Below the pieces are notes generated by a model that saw nothing but the letters and a program-made list of their open reading frames with translations, was not told the DNA's origin and did not search any database. This document shows, piece after piece, positions 45,155-55,800 of a DNA stretch of 64,000 bases. How positions within the stretch are numbered: position 1 is the stretch's first letter; the number at the start of each line of letters is the position of its first letter. Origin of the DNA: Staphylotrichum longicolle (taxonomy: Eukaryota > Ascomycota > Sordariomycetes > Sordariales > Chaetomiaceae); the NCBI GenBank assembly GCA_019096155.1, contig JAHCVI010000003.1, positions 558,001 through 622,000 of the forward strand, read 5' to 3'. The position numbers and the translations under genes are program-made.

Positions 45155-48100
45155 ATGGAGCCCGGCCGGGAGGGAGGAGACACACCACCAGAACCGGCAC
45201 CTGCCGCTGCAACACAGTCACCGAGCGATGGCGTTCCGGCGCCGACCAATTCGCCACCAATGACCGCCGACACAGACAGCAAGGCGAGCGATCATGATTC
45301 ACTCGTCACAGTCCGCCTCTCCGAACCGCCCTCGCTCCATCTCAACACCGCCGTGCCGCCAAGTACCATCCTGACTCGAAAGAGCCCCCTTCCCGACCAT
45401 GCTCGAAGCGACGCGACGGCCGAGATGTTGGACGAGGAAGGCGACGAAGACGACGACGACGACAGCGAATCTGATATTTTCGAACCAGATACCGCGGCGA
45501 AACGCAGGCCGAATCTGCTCCAGGAGCTCGGACAGGTTGGCACAGCGAGTGCAAACGAGGACGGCGAGGGCAGGAAGCGCCGAGATTCGTGTTCCAGCTG
45601 GGGATCCGAGAGAGTCGACTGGGAGGAACTACAAAAGAAGGAGGACTTGGAGTCGAAGGGCCAAGGCTCAGGCAAGGTGCGTTCATGATGATATTGTTCC
45701 GAGTCTCACCCTTCCCCCCCCTCTCCGGCTGTAACTGACACGGCTTGCCGCAGTCCACGGCTGCGCTATTGGCCAAGTTGGAGCAGGAAAATGACCGAAT
45801 CGCGACGAACCCAAAGCGCACCGACGGCAGGGCGGCCGAGAATCGGCGATCCCGTGAAAGCAGGCCCAGACCTCCCTCGATGGCGCAGCTGCGGAAGATG
45901 GTGAACGGGCCGACGCCTCCCGCACTCCGATACTCGACGCTACCCCCACCGCCCATGACGGAGCTTGAGTTCTACCTGGCGCTGGTCAAAGACCCCAAGC
46001 AGACCATGGTCCGGCTCCCGACCCTGCTGTCCAACAAGGTCAGGAAAGGCATCCCGCCGCCGCTGCGAGGCGTTGTCTGGCAGAGCATGGCGGGCGCCCG
46101 GGACAGCGCGCTTGAGGAGGTCTTTGAACGGCTGACAGGCGAATCCAGCCCGTATGAGGGCGTCATCAGCAAAGACCTCGGGCGAAGCTTCCCAGGCGTC
46201 GACATGTTCAGAGATCCCGAGGGCGACGGCCAGCGGATGCTCGGTCGGGTGCTCAAGTGCTTCAGCCTCTACGACACCAAGATCGGGTACTGCCAGGGGC
46301 TGGGGTTTCTGGTCGGACCGCTCCTGATGCACATGCCGGACAAACAAGCTTTCTGCATCCTGGTCAGGTGCGTCTGATCTCAATTTCCACGTCGAGACGT
46401 GCCGAGCTGACAATTTGTGTGCGACTAGACTCATGGAAAACTACGATCTGCGGCAATGTTTCGTTCCCGATCTGGCAGGGCTGCACGTCCGAATCTACCA
46501 ATTCCGCGAGCTGCTGCGACACCATCTGCCCACTCTGTCGGCCCATCTGGACGATTTGCAGGTTGAACCGGCCTATGTTTCACAATGGTTCCTGTCCTTC
46601 TTCGCCGTAACGTGCCCCCTGCCGATGCTGTTTCGCATCTACGATGTGATCTTCGCCGAGGGCGCCTCGGAGACCATCATGCGGGTGGCGCTGTCGCTCA
46701 TGCGCAAGAACCAAACGCGCATCCTGGCCTGCACCGAGCTCGAAGACGTAATGCAGCTGCTGCTGTCGCGCGGGCTCTGGGACTGCTACAACTACAACGC
46801 CGACGAGTTTGTCCAAGACTTTGTCGCGCTGTCCAACGTGGTTACCAAGGAGCGATTGGCAGCGCTGGAACAGGGGTACAGGGAAGCTAAGATTAGCTCG
46901 ACCGCCAATCAACGTGGGACAGAGGGGGCGGCACAACCATCGGCGGATGTGACCACCGCCGCCTCCCGTTTCCTGGGTCGCATCTGGGCGTCCTCGTCCA
47001 CACCCAGGTTTGCCACGTTTGCGGCAGCAGCTCAGGCGTCGGGATCCGCGCCCGTCAGCAACTCTCTCAATCCTGGACCCCTCGCTGCTGCATCGCGCCC
47101 GCTGAGCATGCTTCGGCGCAGCACGTCCAAGCAGAGCCTCTCTTCGATGGAGGCTGTCTCATCGACCACATCATCCGCCGCCAGCGTGCTCAGCTCTGTC
47201 TCGACCGAGGCGACCACCATCTCGCGCGACAGCTCCGCCGACGATCCCCCCAGGGAAGCGGTGGCGCCGCCGTCGTCCAAGACAGCGCCCACCGCCTTTT
47301 CGGGCAGCGTCAACACCTCCAAGGACGGCAGCAAATATCTCCACAGCCAGATTGAAGATCTGCTCACTGCGCTCAGCGAGCTGCAGCGGAATCACGCCTT
47401 GTTAGCCAGCCAATTGCAAAAGGAGAAGGAAGAGCGCGAGGAGGACCGAAGGGCTGTCCGCTCGCTGTTGGACGGGTTGCGGAAGAAGGCCGGCGGGGCA
47501 GACGGCGACGAAAGCGACGAGACGACACCGAACGGTACGAATGCGCCAACATCTGCGTTGGGAGGGCCTGATGCCGCCAAGCCGACAGCGGAGCAGCTCT
47601 CCGACCTGCTTGACGTCGTCGAGGTACGGTTCAGCGAACCGGCTGCCAGCCCCACATCGTCGGGGCCCGAGACGAAGTTGCAATTACGAGATGAGCTGGC
47701 TCGGGCAAGAGAACAACTCGTACAAGAACGGGCGAAATCCAAGGAACTCAATCGGAGGATGCAGGAGATGGAGCAGGAGACGGCCTCCATGAGGGATCAG
47801 CTGAGGGAGAGCCATGCGCATGTCCGAAACGTACACCAAGAGAAGCAGCGCCTCGAGAGGCAGATACACGGGATGAGGATAAGGGCCTCGGACACACCAG
47901 CAAGCGCCGACAAGGGCGAGTGGTTCCCCAAAGCCCCCGCCGGACCGGCTGTCGCTGCCGGGCTCCGCGAGCTCAAGCTGGGCCGCAGCAGGTCAACGCC
48001 GTCCCAGACGCCGTCGCCGTACGGCAACAAACGGGCGTCCTCGATGACGATGAAGAAGAACGACAGCAGCGAGTCGCTCGCCGTCGCCGGCGCCCTAGCA

Positions 48101-48472
48101 CCCCACGCCGCCCCACCCTCAGGCGCAACACCGCTCACGGCGCCGACAAACGAGACTGATGCGCTCCTGCTCGATCTCGTGCAGGCCAAGACGTCGGAGG
48201 CAGTCGCCCGGCAGGAGCTGGAGGAAGCGAAGCAGAAGCTGGAGCAGCTCCGCAAGGCGTTTGGCCTCGCGCCTGGCGAGACGCCGCCGATAATGCAGGG
48301 CGGGAATGCCGCCCCGTCGACCGCTGCTTCGGGGGCCATGGGCATGTTTGGCCGCTTGACGGGGTCGACGACCGTGCCTGTGGTTTCGGAGCCGGCGCCT
48401 GCCAAGGCGGCCACGCCCCCGGCGACGAACAATAACACGTCGAGCGGCGGGTTCTGGGGGTGGAGGAGGTGA
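45155..48472 (+). CDS. Rab GTPase-activating protein with TBC domain and C-terminal coiled coil (Gyp5-like)
   Basis: Exons 45155-45676, 45754-46367 and 46429-48472; introns 77 nt (phase 0) and 61 nt (phase 2); 1059 residues. The acidic N-terminus includes a DEEGDEDDDDDSESD patch. The TBC domain spans about residues 271-480, starting RKGIPPPLRGVVWQSM, with the catalytic Arg finger R318 in ISKDLGRSFP and Gln finger Q355 in IGYCQG, so it should be active. Ser/Thr-rich linkers follow, with long coiled coils at about residues 690-730 and 780-880 and another near 960-990. Gyp5/EVI5-type GAPs act on Ypt1/Rab GTPases in Golgi and polarised secretion. The ATG at 45155 is the first in frame; the apparent start at 45137 is TTG. 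Confidence 0.9.
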
Positions 48473-49990
48473 TCATGGTTGCTTTCTTGCTTGCTTAGTC
48501 ACTTATTATCGTATGGGCTTGGTGTTTATGTGCCATGAGATCTGGGCGCTCTCTTTTGGGGGGATACACTTGTCATTGCTGGGATGGAAGAGGGCTTAGT
48601 TGGTCGCGGGCCGGCTGTATTTTGTGAGCATTGTGATACCAGACATTTCTTCTGCATGGCGGGCGGAGGTAGGGGTTCGGATTCTAGACGATTGTGGGAG
48701 GATGGAGGCATGAAGTTCCGAGGGAGAGGCGATATACAGAGCAAGCTTTTGGGAGAACAGGACACATGTGGTTGGCATTTGCTTGTTAGAAAGACGGGAG
48801 CCCTGCCCAAGACAGGGCCGAGCCGGAGGAATAGTTACATCAAAGTAATCTGTCCCAGTCACTGGACGTAGTGCCCAGCCAGAGCTTGAACTGACATGCT
48901 GGTGCCGGCAAGGATGCTGAAACAAATCCATTGAGTGTCGTACTCAATCCTGAACGGGGGGCTTTGTCGCTAACGTCATCCCGATGAGTGTCGCGTGTTG
49001 CATCACACCCGCCCACTTTGACAACGGCCTTCTGGAGCTCTCGGTGGGTTACTGACGCAGCACTAGCGCGGAATCACATGCGATGGATGACGCTGTCCGC
49101 TGGGCAAATGATGCGTCAGGCCAAGAATAGCCCTGGCAAGGAGGGCCGGCCAGGGGAGGGAGGGTCGGCACTGGTTTTTCTGGTTACTGTACCATCGACA
49201 AGCGGGAGCCCATAACGCTACGCCTGAAAAAGACTGGTAACGCGCAAATTGGTGCTAATGCAGAAAACCGTAGAGGGACATTCCATGATGGCATGCTGGA
49301 ATCTGAGCACCAAAAAGCCAAAACAGCTTGGCAGAAACGGAGAGATAAGAACGGAAAGCGAGTGGGTAGCGTCTTGCGTCTGGCCGATTGTGTGACGCAG
49401 GAAACGCAGGGAACCTCCGGAGCTGGAAGGGTGCAGCTCCCCTGATAGGCTGGGCCTGCCTTGGTGCAGCTCGGGCATGATGAGATCATTGCGCTGGGTG
49501 GTGGATGCCGTCTGGGAACAGCTCGAACCCGGCACTGGCGCAGACTGGCAGTGGGAGCAGGCAATCGTGGGCATCTGCCTGTGGGGCCGGCCAGAGGTGC
49601 CCCCGTCATGGACCGCGACTGCCTGCAAGTTTTTGATAAGCTGGGCCAAATAATAATAATTCGGGTCACCCTGGACTTGTCTCAAAGCCCTCATTGCTTC
49701 CTGCCTATCCCAACTTCTCGGAAACACAAATCTCTCCGCTTCCTTCTTCCTGCAACAACAAACAGATCCCCCAAACCTCTCTCCGCTGCACAAAGAAGCA
49801 CCACTGGCGTGAGCTGTCGGCTTTGTTACTCGATCCCGCTACCTCCTCGCATAATCACCGTTTCCCTCGTCTCTTCAGCTGCCCCTCCTCGCTCGTGTCT
49901 TGTCGACGTCACGGGCTTCCGGCTCCCACATCATACAACCAGCTCCGGACCAGTCACTGCTCACGCGCCCATCGCACGATAGCAATCAAA
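48473..49990. other. intergenic, upstream of RTN1
   Basis: 1.5 kb with no supportable gene. The last 300 bp are C/T-rich with TCTC and CCTC tracts, typical of a highly expressed fungal gene leader. Confidence 0.55.
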
Positions 49991-51472
49991 ATGGCCGACA
50001 CCACAGCCGTCAACGGCAATACCAACCCCAACGTGCAGGCTCTTAAAGACAGTGAGGTATGTGGTTATCTCTCCCTCGGAGTGTTTTTTTTTTTTTTACT
50101 CGCCGTCTCCCTGCCCTCGACATCCGGCTAACAGACGCAAAGTGTTTCACAGATCGACCGATCACAACGCCCGATCCTTCCGTGGCCCAGACCAACTGAC
50201 AATTCCCTCCCACAGACGCCGCAGCTGCCTACCAATCCGTTGCCAATGGTATGCTTATCCTGCTGCTTTCGGAATCGCCCTTCGGAGGTGCTGACGTAGA
50301 TTTCTTGCAGGTCCTGTAGCTCAGAACGTCCTTGATCAGTCCGCAAAGACCTCCGCCGAGATGTCCAACCTCGCCGCTGCCCGCCAAACCCCCGACTACA
50401 GGGCGGCCACCGGCCAGCCGCTGACACACTACCACTCGTTCTTTTCAGAACTCTTGTCCTGGCGCAACCCTCGTAAGTTGCTGGAGTCTGTGGAATAAAC
50501 ACGGCTTGAGGGGCCCGATGCTGATACTTTCTTTGTAGGCGCTTCGGCCATTGCTTATGCCTCCCTCGTCACGCTCATCTTCTCGGTTAGGTACCTGGAT
50601 GTTGTGCGTTGGGGTTTCAAGCTCACCTGGATGGTTCTCGGCATCACCATCGCTGCCGAGATTGCCGGGAAGGCCCTCTTGAACAACGGCTTCGCGACCC
50701 AGCTCCGCCCCCGCAAGTACTACACTGTTCCGCGGGAAACACTCGACGCTCTGATTGGCGATGTCCACGAGCTCATCAACTTCTTCGTCATTGAGTCCCA
50801 GCGTGTGCTGTTTGCCGAGAACGTCTATGCTTCGGCTGCTGTAAGTCGTCTCCACAATTGACTCCGCCGGAGCTCGCTTTTCCTGCAGCTATTGCGTCAG
50901 AGCCGCAAGCTAACCCACACCAGGCCGCTCTCGCCGCCTTCATCTCGTACTACCTCGTCAAGATCGTTCCCTACTGGGGCCTGGCCGTGATCGCCACTAC
51001 CGTCGTCTTCTTCACCCCGCTGATCTACACCTCCAACCAGGAGCTCATTGACACCCAGCTCAAGCATGCCGGCGAGGTTGTCAACGCCCAGACGGCCCAG
51101 CTCCGCTCCGTCGCCCAGAAGCACACCGAGCAGGCCACCCACCTGACCAAGCAGTACGTGGGCGACTACACTGCCAAGGCCCAGTCCCTGATCAAGGGTG
51201 GTGCCCGCCAGACCGAGGAGCAGCTGAAGCAGAAGACGCCCCGCAAGGCGCCCGAGATCCCGTCTTCCATCAAGTCGACTGACTTCCCGTCTTCCATCAA
51301 GTCGACTGACTTTCCCTCTGCTCCCAAAGAGACGTACGACTTCCCCGTTGCGCCTCAGGATGACTTCAAGTTCGCCAGCTCTGACGCCAAGTTTGAGCCC
51401 GAGCTTGAGCCCAAGCCCCTGACCAAGCCCGAGTTGGGCAGCAAGTCTGAGGCCGAGCCCCTTATCATCTAA
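49991..51472 (+). CDS. RTN1: reticulon-like ER-shaping protein
   Basis: Five exons: 49991-50051, 50216-50248, 50311-50472, 50539-50840 and 50924-51472; 368 residues. The reticulon homology domain starts at HYHSFFSELLSWRNP and has two long hydrophobic hairpins (ASAIAYASLVTLIFSVRYLD...LTWMVLGITIAAEIAG and AALAAFISYYLVKIVPYWGL...IATTVVFFTPLIYTSNQ, shown in parts) that bend ER tubule membranes. The C-terminal tail is Lys/Pro-rich with two identical 9-residue PSSIKSTDF repeats. Exon 2 is only 33 nt and must be read as AAAAYQSVANG to join exon 3. That requires the GTGAGG donor at 50052; the stronger-looking GTATGT at 50057 breaks the frame unless a 7-nt microexon is used. Convergent with TOP2. Confidence 0.88.
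51259..51312 (+). repeat. 27-bp perfect tandem duplication inside RTN1
   Basis: Two identical copies (51259-51285 and 51286-51312), each coding PSSIKSTDF. Perfect identity suggests a recent slippage or duplication in the tail. Confidence 0.95.
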
Positions 51473-52885
51473 ACATGACGGCAATGTCATTTGTACTGTA
51501 TCATGTCCGGCAGACACGCATTGCGACGCAACGACAGCCTATCACGAAGCCGGGAAACCGACCGGCAATACTATATTGGGGACAGTGGAGGAGTGTAAGC
51601 ATGGCATGCAATGAATGGCATGGAGAGCATGACAAAATTGGCAATGCACTCGGGGAGGATCAGGCTCAGGTTTTCTTTTTATCAGGCTCTCTCGAGGCGA
51701 AAATGAGAGAAATGGGATCCAGGTTTATCTATCGGCTAGGTGGATGGGAGGTGGGAGGAGTATTGTGTTGACTGAATGTACTTTCCTTTTCCTTTTACAT
51801 TTGAACTCGACGTTGCCTTGTGCAGTGATCTCACTCGGGATGAGCAGGGCAAGGACGGGAGGCTCTTTCTCTGGTTTCCTTTGGCGTCCTGTTTGTGGAG
51901 CTAATATCAAGTGTATTGTTCTGCATTCCATCGGCATGGCACATTTTTGTTTGCTAGCGTTCACCGACGCGAGATGTTCTGCCGTCCAAACCCGCTCTTT
52001 GCTGAGGGTTCAACAGCTCCCTTCATGCAGCATGTGAGTTGGACTGCAAACTCCCTTTTGTGCGTTGAAGGTGCGTTGAAGAGATGTTGGTGGTGTTATC
52101 TGCGCGTTTACCGTGAACCCAATCACTCCCTGTGTTCATGATGTAAGTCCCTGATGCATTACCCCGTCTGAGCCCGTATCTCGGCATGAATTACACTCTG
52201 CCTTGCTGCATCATGCGAGGCCAACAACTCTCGGTGTGCATTCTGCGCAATCGCACTGTTCGAAACACTGATATTGCCATGCACGCGGACACAAACTTTG
52301 AACATACTGCGGCACAAGGGAAGATCCAACATCTTTATGATGCGCTTAACCACCACCCCAAAGAGAATATGATGCGCTTAATCACCATTCCAAAGAGAAA
52401 ATGGTGTGGTGTTCACTGGCTAGGTAGTGCCTTAGGACACTGGAACGAGGCAGAACGGGCTTTGTTTAAAGGAACGGTTGATATCCCAGCGAGAACGAAG
52501 TGGGGACGGGGTGACAAAGTCCTGAGATGCAGTGCAGTGGTTGAGTTCAGTCAGTATGTAACGTATATAAGAAAAGCGCGTATAGATACATGGACGTTGG
52601 TCCCTTGAATGAGCACAACTGCATAGAAGTAGATAAAAAAGTAAACAAAGCAAAAACTGAGATTGCCACCCAACCCCCCTTGGACCTTACCAAGACCACA
52701 CACAACGCCCTCATTGTCCCGAAACCTAACCGCCTAAACGAGAAGTAAAGGAAAAGGAATGAGAAGTTCTCCTTCCACCCATCCACAGTCCCACCAACTT
52801 GACTAGGAGAAGAAGTCATATCTCATGAACACCGGTCAAACTCAAAACACAGCAGGATCGCGCCTCAACCACCTGCCCGACGACT
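51473..52885. other. intergenic between convergent RTN1 and TOP2
   Basis: 1.4 kb between two 3' ends, with lower GC than the coding regions and no supportable gene. Holds the 32-bp duplication at 52336-52399 and presumably both 3' UTRs. Confidence 0.6.
52336..52399. repeat. 32-bp tandem duplication with three C-to-T differences
   Basis: Copy one 52336-52367 and copy two 52368-52399 are 29/32 identical. All three differences are C in the first copy and T in the second (plus strand). Seen directly. Confidence 0.95.
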
Positions 52886-55800
52886 CTACTCGCTATCGTC
52901 GTCCATGTCAAACGCGTCACTGTCGTCCCTCCGGCCCTTTTTCGCGCCGCGCGAGCCGGCACTGACAAACGAGTCGTCCTCGTCGTCGTCAATGTAGATG
53001 GGCTTGGCCTTTGCCGCGGCCGCGCGCCCCGGCCTGGCCTTGGGCTTAGCTGCGACCGGCTCAGGGGCGTCGTCCATGATCTCGTCCTCGTCGTCACTAA
53101 CTACCTTCTTGGCCTTGGCCTTCTTGGCTGCGTAGGCTTTGGCGGCGGGCGAGAGAGTGGTGGGCTTGGCCTTGGCCTTCGCCGCTGCCGCAGCGGTCTT
53201 GGGCTTGGCTTTGGCTTTGGCAGCGGGAGCGACGGCGTCGTCGTCCTCATTGGGCTTGTTCTTGGATCCGGCCGGGCGACCGCGTTTCTTGGCTGGCGCC
53301 GGGACCACGCTCAGGGGCGCCTTGGCCTTGGACGCGGCTGTCTGGGCGGCGGGCTTGCTAGCGGGCTTGGTCGCGGCGGGCAGGTCGTCGTCGGACAGGA
53401 AGTCGTCCAGGTCGTCTGCCTTGGTGGATTTTCGCGGGGAGGACATGGCGAGGGCCTCATAGTTCGTGTCGTCATGGTCGTCGACCTCGAGGGTGGACTT
53501 TGAGGCCTTGGTCTTCATCTTGGGCAGGGGGGTTTCGCCTGCCTCGGGCCGAGACATGGCAAACAGGCTCAATCTGCCGCCGTTGCTGCTCGAGGTGGCC
53601 GGACGTCCTATGCCCTTTACCAAGGCGCCGACATCGCCAAGCATGTCGTCGTCGTCGTCGCTGTCCGAGCCGAATTCTTCTTCCATGTACGACGGTTTGG
53701 CCTTTTTGGCTGCAGCCCTCTTCGCCGGCTTTTCGACGACTTCCTCGGACTCTGAGGCGTCATCATCATCCAGGTAGGACGGTTTGGGTTTGGCTGCTGC
53801 TGCCCGCTTCGCCGGCTTTTCGACAACTTCCTCGGGCTCTGAGGCGTCTTCATCATCCAGGTAAGACGGCTTGGGTTTGGCTGCTGCTGCCCGCTTCGCC
53901 GGCTTCTCAACAACCTCCTCGGGATCCGAACCAAAGTCGTCGTCCAGGGGCGACGGTTTAGGCTTTGCTGCTGCCCGCTTCACCGGCTGCTTGACAACCT
54001 CAGGTTCCGACTCGACTTCATCCTTGACGTCGGGCTTGCCCAGGTCCATGAAATCCTCGTCGTCCTCCGAGTCATCGCTCAAGACGTACTTGGACTTGGT
54101 GGCCGTCGCCCGCTTGGTGCGACCGCCAGCGGCCTCGGTGCTGGAAACAGGAGGCTGCGACTCCTCCTTCACCGCCACCTTCTTGCCCAGAAGGGCGAAA
54201 TCATCGTCGGAGAGATCGTTCTTGGGCGTGGGTTTGGCGGCCGCCTGGAACTTCTCGGTGAACCTTTGGTGCGTCTTGGTCTCCACCTTCTCGACCTTGG
54301 GAGCCTTTGCCTTGGTCTTCTTCTCGGGCTGGTAGTCGTCGTCATCCTTCACGCGACGGCCCCTGCCAGCGCCGATCTTTTGCGACGTGCGACGGCCCAT
54401 CCTACGGATGCCAGTTGTGATTTCCTCCTCCAGCTTCAGCTGGGTGTGCCACTCCTCAACGAAGTCATCAAGATCCTTCAGCCATAGATCCTTCTCGCTC
54501 AGGGCATTTAGTTCATCATGCTCCGCCTTCTTGGCCGCGATCTGGTCCTTGAGCTTCTGAAGACGCTCGTTCGTAAGCGACCAAATAGGCATCTGTTATC
54601 TGTTAGCGCGCTGCAGAGCGGGGGGGTATACGGCATCAAAACATACACCCAGGAGGTAATCATAGTCGCGGGCGCTACCGGTAGCGTCGTCGTCTTCGGT
54701 GTCTTCCTGACCAAGCTCCTCGTCGGTCGACTTGGACTTCTTGTCGTCTTTGGGCGGGAAAGCCTCGTACTCGCGGTCGCGAAGCTCTTGGACCAGCACG
54801 GCCTTCTTCTTCCTGTTGACCACCAGCTTGTTCTCGATGATCTCAGAGACGAAGCGGTACTGGTTCTTGAGCTTCCGGTAGTCGCATGGTAAAACACTCA
54901 ACCAGTGGTTCTTCCGCTCCGTGTACATCATGAGACGGTAGTGATAGTATTCCTCCATGATCTCCTCGGGGTTCTCATACTTCTGGATTTGGCCGCGAGT
55001 GTTGAATGCGACCAGGTTCGTGGTAGTCAGTGATTTTGTGAGCTTGAACTTCTCCAGCAGACCCTCGGCCAGCGCCGCCTGCAGATGCTTGTCTTCCATG
55101 TCGATGATAAAGTGGACAGTCTGGTGGTCGTTGAACTCCCTGTAGTCCTTGATGAAGGACGGGGACTTCTCGGCGCGGATGATGTCCTCAAGCCTGGACT
55201 TGAAGTCGTCGGTCCACATCCGGACGGGGAGCTCAGTGACGTGGATCTCGTTGGGGTTTTGCTCGTCCTGCTTGATGATGCCGTTGAACTTGTACCTGTT
55301 AGGGCCGTCCGACTCAATCACACCCTTCCAGCCGCGGAACCAAGGAGTCATGGGTTTGAAGGGCTGCTCCTCAGAATTTTCTGGGTCGAGCCTTCCCATA
55401 CGTCGCTTCAGGTTCTCGACAATGTCGATCGGGTGATAGTTGGGGATCGAGGTGCTCCACCCCGTGCCGATACCGTCGGCGCCGTTGACAAGCACCATCG
55501 GGATGATTGGGACGTAGACCTTGGGCTCGATCATCTTGCCGTCGTCAAACTGGTTTTCAAGATTGGGCTCGTCGAGCTTAGAAAAGATGCGCCGGGCGAA
55601 AGGCGACAGCCGCGTGTGGATGTAACGGGCGCTGGCGGCATCCGAGCCACCAGACAGACGAGAACCAAAGTTACCGCTCGGCTCCAAGCAGTTGATGTTG
55701 TTGGAACCCACAAAGGTCTGCGCCAGACCGATGATGGTCTGCTGCAGAGACTGTTCACCGTGGTGGTACGCGGCCACCTCAGAGATGTAACCCGCAAGCT

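Noticed and set aside
45137..45157. Start of the TBC protein at 45137
   Set aside because: The codon there is TTG. The first in-frame ATG is 45155.
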